Shown here in pieces: positions 17,838 through 27,029 of a stretch of DNA of 64,000 nucleotides. The stretch is from assembly GCA_041821315.1 (NCBI GenBank), contig JBGUEO010000006.1, positions 62,001 through 126,000 of the forward strand, read 5' to 3'. Position 1 is the first letter of the stretch, and every line of letters starts with the position of its first letter. The translations under genes were made by a program, and so were the position numbers. The notes under the pieces are model-generated. The model did no database searches. It saw only the letters and a program-made list of their open reading frames with translations, and was not told where the DNA came from. This DNA is from DIGJ01 sp041821315. Lineage in GTDB: Bacteria > Bacillota > Clostridia > Lachnospirales > Lachnospiraceae.

Positions 17838-18815
17838 CTACTCCTCTCTAATTACTGATGTCAATCGCACTGCATATGTATCTGAAGCAGCTCCAGGCAA
17901 AGCAGTAAATTTTCTTAAATTTCCAACAAATATATTAAGCTCATCATCCACTTTTGTATTCAAACGAATAATATCACCTACTTGCATATTCACAAAATCA
18001 TTTACCGATACTGCACTTTTTCCTAATACTGCTTTAATTGGAATTTTTGCTTTGGAAATAGATGCTTCAATTGCTTCTTTATAAACCCCATCATCTTTCA
18101 CTCGCATCGTTGAATACCAATATTTCGTATTTAATTTATCAATAACCGGCTCTACGCATGCATATGGTATACATACATTCATCAAGCCCTCTACTGATCC
18201 AATCCGAATATTCATTGTAATAATCGAAGTCATTTCGCTTGGCGAAATAATCTGAGCAAACTGAGAATTTGTCTCAATTCGTTCTAATCTTGGTGAAAGA
18301 TTCAATACGCTTTGCCAAGGTTCAATCAGCAAATTCGTACATGTATTTAATACCCGCTGTAATATAATCAATTCGATTTCAGTGAAATCTCTGCTTTTTT
18401 CTAATGGAACTCCACCTCCACCGAGCATTCGATCGACAATTGCATAACCTAAATTATCCGCAACCTCCATGATGATATTTCCTTCTAATGGAGAAAAATT
18501 TATAATTCCTAAAAGCACGGGATTTGATAATGCATTCGAAAATTCAGAATATGTAATTGCCTCTGAATTCATTACCTCCACCTGAATATTTTTTCTAAGA
18601 TAGGCTGGCAAATTTGTTGAGAGCAGTCTTCCATAATGTTCAAAAATAATTTCAAGCGTTCGAAGATGCTCTTTTGAGAATTTAGAAGGTCGGGCAAAAT
18701 CATAATTTTTTACTTGCTTTTCACCGGTATCTTTCATTTCTTCCGCATCAAGTTCTCCGCTACTTAACGCCGCAAGCAAGCTATCTATCTCGTTTTGCGA
18801 TAGGACATCGCCCAT
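17838..18815 (-). CDS. fliM: Flagellar motor switch protein FliM
   Basis: FliM is a C-ring protein that receives CheY-P. It has the N-terminal EIDSLLAAL CheY-P-binding motif (residues 9-17), the FliM middle domain (about 45-235, with YDFARPSKFSKEHLRTLEII at its start) and a C-terminal SpoA domain (about 250-325). The 325-aa length is standard. fliY follows after 5 nt. GAGAGGTG lies 7 nt before the ATG. An extended -10 promoter-like element precedes it in the gap to fliL. Confidence 0.96.
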   Translation of the reverse strand: MGDVLSQNEIDSLLAALSSGELDAEEMKDTGEKQVKNYDFARPSKFSKEHLRTLEIIFEHYGRLLSTNLPAYLRKNIQVEVMNSEAITYSEFSNALSNPVLLGIINFSPLEGNIIMEVADNLGYAIVDRMLGGGGVPLEKSRDFTEIELIILQRVLNTCTNLLIEPWQSVLNLSPRLERIETNSQFAQIISPSEMTSIITMNIRIGSVEGLMNVCIPYACVEPVIDKLNTKYWYSTMRVKDDGVYKEAIEASISKAKIPIKAVLGKSAVSVNDFVNMQVGDIIRLNTKVDDELNIFVGNLRKFTALPGAASDTYAVRLTSVIREE

Positions 18816-18844
18816 TCCATCTCACCTCTCAGTCACTTTTAAAT

Positions 18845-18853
18845 ATCATAACA
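18845..18853 (-). promoter_or_regulatory. Possible internal extended -10 promoter upstream of fliM
   Basis: On the minus strand the 140-nt fliL-fliM gap contains TGTTATGAT, an extended -10 element (TG-n-TATGAT) about 30 nt before the fliM start. The -35 region 17-18 nt upstream is weak (TTTATC or close). The gap is the longest inside the first half of the operon after the flgE-flbD gap. It could supply extra transcription for switch, export and chemotaxis genes. Confidence 0.35.
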
Positions 18854-18955
18854 CACTTTTTTATCAAGATAAAGTCATAAATTACTATATATTGAATTTT
18901 TTTCAGAAAAAAAACAACTTATTGTGTTTATTTTCCATTTTTTCATTAAATTTGT

Positions 18956-19465
18956 CTATTGACAAACAAAATTTCCAAAGTAAACATCAACAATAAAATC
19001 CGAAGACCCTAAATAAGAACGTAGCTGCTTCAAAATATCACTTTTTATTTTGGTTTGATCAGAAATTGCTTCATCATAGGTATATTGCGTCAGTGCCGTC
19101 CCTACAATATCCATAATCTTTGAATCCTGATCCGTAATAATTGCACTCAACGTGTTATAATCCTCTGACTTTTTGTTCAAAGACACCGTGACATAGTCAA
19201 GCACTGCAAAATGACTTTCACCGTCGGCTCCTATTTTTAAATTTTTCGTAAGTTTTTCTTCAATTTTATGATTTACCAAATCTTCAACATTATAGGTTTC
19301 TTCACTATAATCTGTTAGTTCCAGTTTAATAACTGACGCTACTTGAGATATCAGTGCATCTGTCTTTTTTGATGTTGGAACAATCGTAAAAATAAGTACA
19401 GCCGTCATTACTAAGTTAATGATACATAATGCCATAATTACGATTGTTAAAATATTTTTTTTCAT
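18956..19465 (-). CDS. fliL: Flagellar basal body-associated protein FliL
   Basis: FliL is a single-pass membrane protein around the stator. One transmembrane helix at about residues 5-29 precedes an extracytoplasmic domain of about 135 residues ending YLGSSDFIVDVYFGNFVCQ, consistent with the FliL C-terminal pattern. Sequence conservation in this family is low. The assignment rests on size (169 aa), topology and position between motB and fliM, and I regard it as likely. The final Cys is a small oddity. Confidence 0.82.
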   Translation of the reverse strand: MKKNILTIVIMALCIINLVMTAVLIFTIVPTSKKTDALISQVASVIKLELTDYSEETYNVEDLVNHKIEEKLTKNLKIGADGESHFAVLDYVTVSLNKKSEDYNTLSAIITDQDSKIMDIVGTALTQYTYDEAISDQTKIKSDILKQLRSYLGSSDFIVDVYFGNFVCQ

Positions 19466-19488
19466 ATGCTTATCACTCCAATATTTGT

Positions 19489-20352
19489 CTATTGTCCTAC
19501 ACTGTTGTATATTTTAATTTCAACACGACGATTTTTTGCACGTCCCTTAGCTGTGTTATTACTAGCAATCGGCTCGTACTCACCTCTTCCAGATGCTTCT
19601 AATGTTTTAGGATTGAGTCCTTTTTCTATTGTTAAATATTCAAATACTTTAGTTGCTCTTGCCGTAGAAAGCCACATATTACTATCAAATTTCGCAGTTT
19701 TTATTGGTCTATTATCTGTATGCCCCTCAATCTTTATCTCGTATTTATCATATGTTTTAAGAATAGTTCCCAACTTACTTAAGATAGGGGTTGCTTCACT
19801 TCGAAGTGCCGCCTGCCCTGAATCAAAAAGAATCGCTCCACTTAATGATATTTGAACAAATTGATACTGTGAATCCATAGAAACATCAACCAAATCTGCA
19901 ATTTTTTTTGCTTGTGTAGCATCTGTTACTTCATCATAAAGACTTTCAATCATTTGTTTTTTTTGTTCTTCTACTTGTGCTTTGTATTGTTCGACTGCAT
20001 CACTTGATACATCAGAACTATCCTTTGGGGTTTCTGTCTGGTCTGTTTCAGAATCTGACGAATCTTGTCCTGCTTGTGAAGCCATTTCACTGTAATACTC
20101 ACTTAAATTATCAAGCTGACTTACCCCTTGAGAAATCATTTTACCTTCTCCAATAGCTTGTGATCCTCCTGGAAAAATACTATAACTGCTATTGAAGGAT
20201 GCTGCTATCTCAGCAAATTTCTGAGCATCAACACTAGAAAATGCAAAAAGTAATACAAAGAAACAAAGCAATAAGTTCATAAGGTCAGAAAAAGTCGCCA
20301 TCCAAGCTGGAGCTCCTCCTCCTCCACTTTCTTGTTTTTTCTTTCTAGCCAC
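19489..20352 (-). CDS. motB: Flagellar motor stator protein MotB
   Basis: MotB anchors the proton channel to peptidoglycan. The N-terminus MARKKKQESGGGGAPAW leads into the transmembrane helix (WMATFSDLMNLLLCFFVLLF). It contains the critical channel Asp in FSDLMNLL (near residue 22). A coiled Glu/Gln-rich linker (about 80-140) precedes the OmpA-like domain (ILFDSGQAALRSEA, then IEGHTDNRPI and ARATKVFEYL). 287 aa. The start shares one base with the motA stop, so the two are translationally coupled. Confidence 0.95.
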   Translation of the reverse strand: MARKKKQESGGGGAPAWMATFSDLMNLLLCFFVLLFAFSSVDAQKFAEIAASFNSSYSIFPGGSQAIGEGKMISQGVSQLDNLSEYYSEMASQAGQDSSDSETDQTETPKDSSDVSSDAVEQYKAQVEEQKKQMIESLYDEVTDATQAKKIADLVDVSMDSQYQFVQISLSGAILFDSGQAALRSEATPILSKLGTILKTYDKYEIKIEGHTDNRPIKTAKFDSNMWLSTARATKVFEYLTIEKGLNPKTLEASGRGEYEPIASNNTAKGRAKNRRVEIKIYNSVGQ

Positions 20353-21152
20353 TAAGCCTCACCGCCTTCACCGATTGCTCCACGGTTTGATGGTGCCAAA
20401 AACGACTTCAATTTTTCTTCAATAACTCTTGGATTTTCTCCTGCTTGAATGGATAAAAGGCCTTCCACCATAACTTCTTTCATAATGATTTCCGCTGAGT
20501 TTTTTGCCTTTAACTTATTTGCAGTAGGAGTACATATCCAGTTTGCAATCAAAGAACCGTAAAAAGTAGTTATAAGGGCAACTGACATATTAGGTCCTAC
20601 TGTTGACATATCATCTAAATTTTTCAACATATTAATAAGGCCAATCAATGTTCCAATCATCCCCCATGCAGGTCCCATGGCTCCCATTCCTTCCCAAAAA
20701 CTGATAATTTCACTATGACGGGTCTCAATACAGCTAAGCTCTGTTTCTAAAATACTTCGTACAAGCTCAGGATCTGTGCCATCTACAATTAACAATACTC
20801 CTTTTTTCAAAAAAGCATCATCAATCCCATTTGCCGCCTCTTCAAGTGCCAAAAGTCCTTCTTTTCTTGCAACATTTGATAAGTCAATTATACTTTGAAT
20901 CGTTTTTACTTCATCATTTTGAATTGGTTTCATAATTAAACCAATGGAGGTAAGCGATTTTACAAATGCGCCAATGTCCTTTGATTGAGTTAGCATAGTT
21001 GCAAGCGTCCCACCAATTGTAATAATAATAGATGGTCCATTGATAAAACCCAAAATTGCACCAAACGATTTGCCAAATACTATACTAAAGATAACAAGTA
21101 CAAAACAAACTACCAATCCTATAATCGAAGCTAAATCCAAATCATCCACCAC
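20352..21152 (-). CDS. motA: Flagellar motor stator protein MotA
   Basis: MotA forms the proton channel with MotB and contacts FliG. Four transmembrane segments (about residues 5-25, 30-50, 150-172, 182-205) flank the cytoplasmic loop. The conserved GPAWGMIGTLIGLINML and PNMSVALITTFYGSLIAN are present. 266 aa. The gene is 6 nt after flbD and coupled to motB. motAB are embedded within the fla/che operon here, unlike in B. subtilis where they are separate. Confidence 0.96.
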   Translation of the reverse strand: MVDDLDLASIIGLVVCFVLVIFSIVFGKSFGAILGFINGPSIIITIGGTLATMLTQSKDIGAFVKSLTSIGLIMKPIQNDEVKTIQSIIDLSNVARKEGLLALEEAANGIDDAFLKKGVLLIVDGTDPELVRSILETELSCIETRHSEIISFWEGMGAMGPAWGMIGTLIGLINMLKNLDDMSTVGPNMSVALITTFYGSLIANWICTPTANKLKAKNSAEIIMKEVMVEGLLSIQAGENPRVIEEKLKSFLAPSNRGAIGEGGEA

Positions 21153-21158
21153 CTACTG

Positions 21159-21350
21159 TTATTTTTCGACAAAAAGCATTTCTTTCTTGTATAATATTAC
21201 TAAACTTTTAATATCTTGTCTACTCTCTTTCACGAGAATTTTCTTACCTGAAGTTAATGTAATTACGGTATCTGGAGTCTCTTCGACCAACTCAATCAGC
21301 TCTGCATTCAGTGTAATCTTCATCCCGTTTCGCTTTGTTACTTCGATCAC
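21159..21350 (-). CDS. flbD: FlbD/SwrD family flagellar protein
   Basis: This 63-residue protein belongs to the FlbD family (SwrD in B. subtilis), which raises flagellar torque. The core MIEVTKRNGMKITLNAELIE is typical. The start is decided by the ribosome binding site: AAGGAGG (21359-21365) lies 8 nt before GTG at 21350. An ATG 18 nt further upstream overlaps that site and cannot be the main start. It is followed by motA after 6 nt. Soluble, beta-rich. Confidence 0.9.
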   Translation of the reverse strand: MIEVTKRNGMKITLNAELIELVEETPDTVITLTSGKKILVKESRQDIKSLVILYKKEMLFVEK

Positions 21351-21492
21351 AAAACATACCTCCTTCAAGTTTACTATTTCTTCATTATAAACAATATAGA
21401 TTCAATTTACAAGAACTGTCGGACTAATTATAATAAAATTAGTCAATTCGTTCTATTTTTCGCCTTTTATTAACATGCGATAGCATAAGGAG

Positions 21493-21529
21493 AGGACTGT
21501 TGCAACATATTCATGCTTTCAACAGTCCT
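21493..21529 (-). other. Strong hairpin in the flgE-flbD intergenic region
   Basis: A perfect 10-bp inverted repeat (AGGACTGTTG / CAACAGTCCT) with a 17-nt loop starts 10 nt after the flgE stop. No run of U follows on the minus strand (next bases CTCCTTATGC), so it is not a standard intrinsic terminator. It could stabilise the flgE mRNA end, be an RNase processing site, or partly attenuate downstream transcription. Confidence 0.6.
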
Positions 21530-21538
21530 AGCCATCTA

Positions 21539-22993
21539 CTATCTCTTCAAATTAACTAATTCTTCTAATAATGTATCAGAAGTTGTAATAATTCTTGAGT
21601 TTGCCTGAAAACCTCTTTGTGTTGTAATCATATTTGTAAACTCAGTCGATAAGTCAACATTTGACATTTCTAATACTCCAGTTGTAAGACTACCTCCATT
21701 CGAACTAGGATCATTCCCAATTCCATCAAAATCACCCGAGTTCTTCGTTTGAGCAAATAAAGTATCTCCCACCGCTTCTAGTCCCGATGGATTTGCAAAG
21801 CTCGCCACTGCAATCTGTCCTAACAGCTTATTGGTACCATTATCATACGTACCATAAATCTTTCCCGATGTATCAATGCTGACACCCGTCATATTACCAA
21901 CCGGAAGGCCTGCTCCAACTCCATCTGTACTCCCTTTTGTTGAATCCAATTTTGATGTAGCACTTGTTGAATATTTAGTAATATTAGAGAAATCAATCGA
22001 AACACCCTTATCAGCGAACGGATTGCCAGCTACCACGCCCGTTGCTGATCCTGATAAATCAAGGGTTAATGAAGTATCAGCTGTCGGTGTACCTGACTTA
22101 TAGACCCCTGAAAACTCACCATTCGATGCATTGAATTCCAAAATAGTAGCACTTGCAGGAGATAAAGTAGCATCGCCCGTTTTTTCATCTACTTTCGTAA
22201 CTGTATATTCTACTCCACCAAATTTAAATTTTGGAATGTCGGTGTTTACCACATACTTTTTTTGGCCTGCATCATATTTTGAAAAAATAGACTTATCGTT
22301 TGTTACAATATCGGTTACCGTTACATCAAATTTTCCCTCGGCTGCTGTGCTTTTCACTGCTAATTTTGCAGTATAGCTATTTCCTACTTTATCATAGAAC
22401 GCGATTTGAGATGGAAATCCGCCAGCGCTGCTAAGCTGTTCATCATTTTGATCAATGTTACCTTTAATATATGCATTTGTCGTTGCCTCTGGCTTTGCAT
22501 ACAAATTTTCTGTTGCCAGAATCTTTAACTTAGATACTTGAGCCTTCACAATATTTCCATCTGGATCAACTTGCCACCCCATGACATTTGCGCCACCAGA
22601 TGTGCATAACGTACCAGATGAATCAACTTTAAACGATCCATTTTTAGTAAAAAAATCCTCTCCTCCACTATTTACAATAAAAAATCCATCTCCACCAATC
22701 ATACAGTCAAACGGATTATCAGTTCTTTGAGAACCACCCTGCGTTGAAATATTGGTTGTGATCGCAGAGAGTCCTGCTCCAAGTCCAATCTGGATTGCAT
22801 TCTGCCCAGCAGATCCCGTTTCTGTATTTGCACCAGAAGCACTTTGTGTTGTTTGGTAAAATATATCTGAAAAAGTAACCGAACTGGATTTAAACCCTAC
22901 GGTATTAACATTGGCGATATTGTTACCAATAACGTCCATTTTAGTCTGGTGAACTTTAAGTCCTGATACACCAGAAAATAGTGCTCTCATCAT
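21539..22993 (-). CDS. flgE: Flagellar hook protein FlgE
   Basis: FlgE polymerises into the hook. The N-terminal flagellar rod/hook signature is at residues 1-40 (MMRALFSGVSGLKVHQ, then GNNIANVNTVGFKSS). The C-terminal hook motif is LEMSNVDLSTEFTNMITTQRGFQANSRIITTSD. Between them lie the variable surface domains, rich in Gly/Ser/Thr (residues about 130-390). 484 aa, longer than E. coli FlgE (402), with the difference in the middle. AAAGGAGG precedes the two adjacent ATG codons, and the first is used. Confidence 0.96.
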   Translation of the reverse strand: MMRALFSGVSGLKVHQTKMDVIGNNIANVNTVGFKSSSVTFSDIFYQTTQSASGANTETGSAGQNAIQIGLGAGLSAITTNISTQGGSQRTDNPFDCMIGGDGFFIVNSGGEDFFTKNGSFKVDSSGTLCTSGGANVMGWQVDPDGNIVKAQVSKLKILATENLYAKPEATTNAYIKGNIDQNDEQLSSAGGFPSQIAFYDKVGNSYTAKLAVKSTAAEGKFDVTVTDIVTNDKSIFSKYDAGQKKYVVNTDIPKFKFGGVEYTVTKVDEKTGDATLSPASATILEFNASNGEFSGVYKSGTPTADTSLTLDLSGSATGVVAGNPFADKGVSIDFSNITKYSTSATSKLDSTKGSTDGVGAGLPVGNMTGVSIDTSGKIYGTYDNGTNKLLGQIAVASFANPSGLEAVGDTLFAQTKNSGDFDGIGNDPSSNGGSLTTGVLEMSNVDLSTEFTNMITTQRGFQANSRIITTSDTLLEELVNLKR

Positions 22994-23087
22994 AATAAAT
23001 GACCTCCTTTAATATCTATCTACAAGTCTTAACCTTATCTATCAATCAAAGGTTCTCGCCTCCAAAAAGGTCCAGCGTTTAAACTTG

Positions 23088-23504
23088 CTATCCAATAACA
23101 GCTCCATCAATATTCGTAAATATACTATTTTTTGCATCATTTACAGCTGTTACTACCGTGTTATTTTTCACATTTACAATAAATGCTAAGTTATCAACCA
23201 TCACAAGCGATTCATTAATTCCCTTATCTCTTGCTTTTTGCGTTCCAGTTATCAGTCGTTTTAGTTGACTTTGGGACAGGTCAATATTTCTACTTTCAAG
23301 TCTTTGATTTGCATGCTTAGAAAACTTTAGTATATCTTTTGTTTCTTTCTCACTACTTTCCTTTGTTTTTTCTAGTACTTCTTCGAAAGAATGTAGATCA
23401 GACGCATTCAAATCATTTGTTTTAACGTTGAGATTTTCCGTTTGTGTCGTACTAATCTGACCAACCATCCGTTCAATGGAAACAAAATTATTTTGAATTT
23501 TCAT
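23088..23504 (-). CDS. Flagellar operon protein, TIGR02530-like
   Basis: The 138-residue soluble protein fits the 'flagellar operon protein' family found between flgD and flgE in many Firmicutes. The conserved core is FSKHANQRLESRNIDLS, near residue 61, followed by LVMVDNLAFIVNVKNNTVVTAV. In B. subtilis the comparable position has a protein of unknown function in the hook module. The gene is 22 nt after flgD and about 95 nt before flgE. A role in hook assembly is inferred from context. No membrane segment. Confidence 0.8.
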   Translation of the reverse strand: MKIQNNFVSIERMVGQISTTQTENLNVKTNDLNASDLHSFEEVLEKTKESSEKETKDILKFSKHANQRLESRNIDLSQSQLKRLITGTQKARDKGINESLVMVDNLAFIVNVKNNTVVTAVNDAKNSIFTNIDGAVIG

Positions 23505-23526
23505 TGCGTTCCACCCCTATCACATG

Positions 23527-24300
23527 CTAAGCAGTTCCCGAACTATTTGTATCCTTCTTGTCTTGCTTAATGCCAGTTACTTTTAGTGTAACCTTATCGG
23601 TATTTGCAGTTGTCAAAATATCATTAAAAACAAAGCCCACTTTATAGAGTCCAGCATCTAAATCAGCAAATGCCTCTTTTTTGATTGTAAGCGTCCCATC
23701 ATCACTATACGTTAGATTGTCCGCAGATACTACCTTTCCATTCACATAAAGTGCGACTGCAGATGCTTCATAATCATCCTCTCCCAATGAAATTTCGACC
23801 GTTTGATCCTTTGGATTACTAAGATCAAATGAAAGCGCCTTTTCCGTAACGGTAGGTCTTTTTTTAGAAGCCAAATACTCAGCTCCCACAACACTATACA
23901 ATTCATCCGCAGAATACAGAGTATCATCAATCGATAAGTAGGCCTTTTTGCCGCTAATCGTTGCATAATCTACCGTACCTTGCTTATATGTAATCTGTCC
24001 TGACGAACTTTTTGTCTGCATAATAACTTCTTGGCCAACTAAACCAAATGCTTGTGAATTTACGGATGTTTGATTCAAATTTTGCATCTGCTCTAATGAT
24101 GAAAACGTTGCTAACTGAGAAACATACTCTGTATTATCCGTAGGTTCCAATGGATCTTGATACTTCATCTGAGCTACTAAAAGTTGCAAAAACTCATCCT
24201 TTCCAAGTTCACCTGAATTAGAGGATGAAGATGACTTCTTATTTTTTGAATCAATTTTTCCATCTTTGACATTTGCAATTAAACTTGTTGAATCTACCAT
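23527..24300 (-). CDS. flgD: Flagellar hook capping protein FlgD
   Basis: FlgD scaffolds hook polymerisation. The N-terminal FlgD motif is clear (LGKDEFLQLLVAQMKYQDPLEP near residue 31, then EYVSQLATFSSLEQMQNL). A C-terminal FlgD Ig-like/tudor region follows (about 90-245). 257 aa. A Ser/Asn-rich stretch precedes the conserved part. It lies between fliK and the TIGR02530-like gene, the normal order. Confidence 0.94.
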   Translation of the reverse strand: MVDSTSLIANVKDGKIDSKNKKSSSSSNSGELGKDEFLQLLVAQMKYQDPLEPTDNTEYVSQLATFSSLEQMQNLNQTSVNSQAFGLVGQEVIMQTKSSSGQITYKQGTVDYATISGKKAYLSIDDTLYSADELYSVVGAEYLASKKRPTVTEKALSFDLSNPKDQTVEISLGEDDYEASAVALYVNGKVVSADNLTYSDDGTLTIKKEAFADLDAGLYKVGFVFNDILTTANTDKVTLKVTGIKQDKKDTNSSGTA

Positions 24301-24315
24301 CTATTTTTCCTCCTT

Positions 24316-25725
24316 CTATGCGGTATAATCTACATTCCCGCCATTTTGCTGCATTACTTTTGAAGCAAGAACCTCTTCTTCCGTCACATCATCTGCTTGT
24401 TCATCAAATGCATTTAAATCAATTCTTTTTCGATTACTCTTACCTTTTTTCTGTTCTTCTCCACTTCCTGTTTGATTATTTTGACTGGAATTAAATTGAA
24501 AATTCGAAACATTTACTTCTACTGCTTCTACTTTTAATCCCTGATTGTTTAAGTTATCTTTTAATATTTGAATTTGACCCTCAAGTGCTTGTTTTGTCAA
24601 TTCAGTCTGTGTTGTAATGGTTGCCGTTAATTGTCCATCCTTCGATGCAACGGATAAATTTATCTTTCCTAGGTTTTGTGGATTTAATTGAAGTTCCATC
24701 GATGTTGTTTCTGGTTTTATTTGAATTTTAATTTGTTCTACCACTTGTTCAACAATATTACGTATTTCTTCCACACGTTCGGAAAGCAGCTCTGGAGTCA
24801 TCGTCTGTGACTGACCTTTGATTGCTAGATTTTCTACAAAGGTTTCGATCGGTGCTTGTTGATCTTGTGATTTGCGGTCACGATTACCTTGATCCTGACT
24901 TTCGTTTTGATTGGTTACACCCGACTCTACTTTTTGACTCTGCAGCGTTTCACCTTGTTCCATCTCTGACGCTTGACTGTTTTCTTTGCTCGTAGATTCC
25001 ACAGATTCTTTTGTCAAAACCGAACGCTCCACTAAAATTTGAGGCTGTGTATCTTCCGATACATCACTTGTTTGCTCTCTTTGTATATCACTTTGCACTT
25101 CTTTTGGCGAAGTTTTCAAGACAGTCATTATGTCTTCCTTTGTAACGGCAAACTCTTGTGGCAATTCCAATTGATCCAATGCACTTGTTAACTCTTTTAG
25201 TTGAACAGACAGGCTATCGTTGGTCAAAAGCTGCATTACATCATCTGTATCATTTACTTGCATAAGAAGTTTCATCGCATTTTCCGGATTCAATAAATCC
25301 GTCGGTTCTAAATTAAATTCGTCCAAAAATGAGTTTAATTCCTCTCGTGAAATACCAAGCGTTTCTGTAACCGTGCATACTATCATGGTTTGCATCTGAC
25401 TTATCGCTTCTTCCATGATTTCGGGTGCTGTTTCATCTTCTTTTACAGTAGCTTGTTTGTCCCCATTGGTATCTACCTTTGTTGCTTTCGATTTTGTGGT
25501 CGTATCAACCGTAGTTTGAAAATCCTTATCACTTGCTTGTTGTTTTGTTTCCGTCTTTTCACTCATATTATTCTGTGAATAATCCGCTTTTTTAGCACTT
25601 GTATTTTGGTTCATAATTGTACTAAATGGAACCGTCGAAGTTGCACTTCCTTTCGATGCATTTTGAGAAACTTTTGAACCACTAAACAGATTAACTCCTT
25701 GCGTTAAAACGCTTTGTGTCATCAT
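24316..25725 (-). CDS. fliK: Flagellar hook-length control protein FliK
   Basis: FliK measures hook length and triggers the FlhB switch. The N-terminal two-thirds (about 1-320) is low-complexity, rich in Gln, Ser, Thr and Glu, as expected of the ruler domain. The C-terminal Flg_hook domain is recognisable (TTSMELQLNPQNLGKINLSV near 340, then LTATITTQTELTKQALEGQI). 469 aa. It lies between the MotE-like gene and flgD. Confidence 0.9.
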   Translation of the reverse strand: MMTQSVLTQGVNLFSGSKVSQNASKGSATSTVPFSTIMNQNTSAKKADYSQNNMSEKTETKQQASDKDFQTTVDTTTKSKATKVDTNGDKQATVKEDETAPEIMEEAISQMQTMIVCTVTETLGISREELNSFLDEFNLEPTDLLNPENAMKLLMQVNDTDDVMQLLTNDSLSVQLKELTSALDQLELPQEFAVTKEDIMTVLKTSPKEVQSDIQREQTSDVSEDTQPQILVERSVLTKESVESTSKENSQASEMEQGETLQSQKVESGVTNQNESQDQGNRDRKSQDQQAPIETFVENLAIKGQSQTMTPELLSERVEEIRNIVEQVVEQIKIQIKPETTSMELQLNPQNLGKINLSVASKDGQLTATITTQTELTKQALEGQIQILKDNLNNQGLKVEAVEVNVSNFQFNSSQNNQTGSGEEQKKGKSNRKRIDLNAFDEQADDVTEEEVLASKVMQQNGGNVDYTA

Positions 25726-25783
25726 CTTTTACCTCCTCCTTTCTTATATTATATATCTATGACAATCCAAGATTTCGACCAAA

Positions 25784-26551
25784 CTATTGTAAAATAGTTG
25801 ATTTTTTCGTAATCTTAGCTGCATATTCTGGAGACATCTGTTCTAAAATAGCTGCACTTTGTTCTGGTTTCATACTTTCTAGAATTTTGCAGACCAAATC
25901 CAAATCTCCTGTCATTACCTCAAGTACCTTTGCTGCACTAGCTGAATCCATCTTTACAAAGCGATTTGCCTGATCAATAATATTTTGATCCACTTGCATT
26001 TGTTCAACCACTTTTTGATAAATATCGGCCGCATTTTGAGGATCAATTTGTTCATAATACGCTTTATATTCTGCAATATTTGGTGCTTTATCATTAAAAA
26101 CCACTTGCTCATCAAAGGTTGCAACGCGCTGCTCAAAGTCCTTTTGAGTCTGTTCGAATACTTTTAATCTGGCATTTTCTGCCTCTAACTGCGTAATATA
26201 GTCCGTGTTTGCAGAACTTGTGCTACCCATTGATGCAATTTGATCTTCTAACTCCTGAATTTTGGACATTGCTTGATCTAAACTTTTATAGTTATTTCCT
26301 TCCGAATCCTGATAGGACGAATACCCTGGAAGAACGCGGTTGATAACCGGTACATCTTTTAGTATTGGAGAAAGTACATTACTACCAAATCCCCCTACAT
26401 CCATTTTGATTAGTACGGCAAAAAAAGCAAGCCAAATTATTACAATTACTAGGGCAATCAATATACTAAGAATTTTACTGCCAGAACTTTCTTTTTTCTT
26501 TTCCGCATTGTCTATGTTATTCATATCGTCATCTTTTTTCTTTTTCGCCAT
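25784..26551 (-). CDS. MotE-like membrane protein with MgtE N-domain repeats (YlxF position)
   Basis: The 255-residue protein has a charged cytoplasmic start (MAKKKKDDDMNN), one transmembrane helix (about residues 27-49), a coiled coil (about 85-145) and a C-terminal MgtE_N-like helical repeat (VLEVMTGDLDLVCKILESM, then AAILEQMSPEYAAKI). Proteins of this architecture occupy the same slot between fliJ and fliK in Firmicutes (YlxF). They are related to the MotE chaperone of MotC. A role in flagellar assembly is inferred. It is not a magnesium transporter, since the channel domain is absent. Confidence 0.8.
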   Translation of the reverse strand: MAKKKKDDDMNNIDNAEKKKESSGSKILSILIALVIVIIWLAFFAVLIKMDVGGFGSNVLSPILKDVPVINRVLPGYSSYQDSEGNNYKSLDQAMSKIQELEDQIASMGSTSSANTDYITQLEAENARLKVFEQTQKDFEQRVATFDEQVVFNDKAPNIAEYKAYYEQIDPQNAADIYQKVVEQMQVDQNIIDQANRFVKMDSASAAKVLEVMTGDLDLVCKILESMKPEQSAAILEQMSPEYAAKITKKSTILQ

Positions 26552-26553
26552 AC

Positions 26554-27009
26554 TTATTCCTCAATTCTTTCTTTTTTCCCATAGGTAAAGCTTATCCGTT
26601 CATCCACTTCTTTTTGTTCTTTCGCATTCTCCTCTTTCATAAAAGCTTCAAATGCAGTTTCTTTCAATTTTTCATGAATTTTTCTATCCATCATTGATTC
26701 ATTTAATCGAATACGTGCCAATTCCAATTGTTGCTTTGCTGCATTTACGGAAATCATTTGAATCTTTATATCATATTTTAAAATTTCAACAGCCTTTTGA
26801 CAACGAACGATTTCTCTAACATCCAGCTTATCTTTAATTTCACCCCGAAGTATTCCCTCATACTCTTCCCTACGAGTATTGAGAAAATGCAGTTTTTCTT
26901 CTTCCTTATCCAACGCTACCTTCGCTTGGCTAAATATACTTTTCGCCTGTTCTTCCAGTTTTAATTTGATTGAGAGAATATTTTCCATTTTATAAATAAA
27001 CTTTGCCAT
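26554..27009 (-). CDS. fliJ: Flagellar export chaperone FliJ
   Basis: FliJ is a coiled-coil component of the FliI ATPase complex. The 151-residue protein is almost entirely helical (KMENILSIKLKLEEQAKSIF, then LELARIRLNESMMDRKIHEK), with the family's length. The ATG at 27009 is chosen. A GTG 12 nt further upstream contains part of the GTGGAG ribosome binding site and is unlikely. It lies directly after fliI. Confidence 0.88.
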   Translation of the reverse strand: MAKFIYKMENILSIKLKLEEQAKSIFSQAKVALDKEEEKLHFLNTRREEYEGILRGEIKDKLDVREIVRCQKAVEILKYDIKIQMISVNAAKQQLELARIRLNESMMDRKIHEKLKETAFEAFMKEENAKEQKEVDERISFTYGKKERIEE

Positions 27010-27029
27010 ATAACACTCCACATATGTTT

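Noticed and set aside
21422..21444. AT-rich 7-bp inverted repeat (GACTAAT/ATTAGTC) upstream of flbD as a terminator
   Set aside because: The stem is short and AT-rich and no U-tract follows on the minus strand. It would not terminate transcription well.
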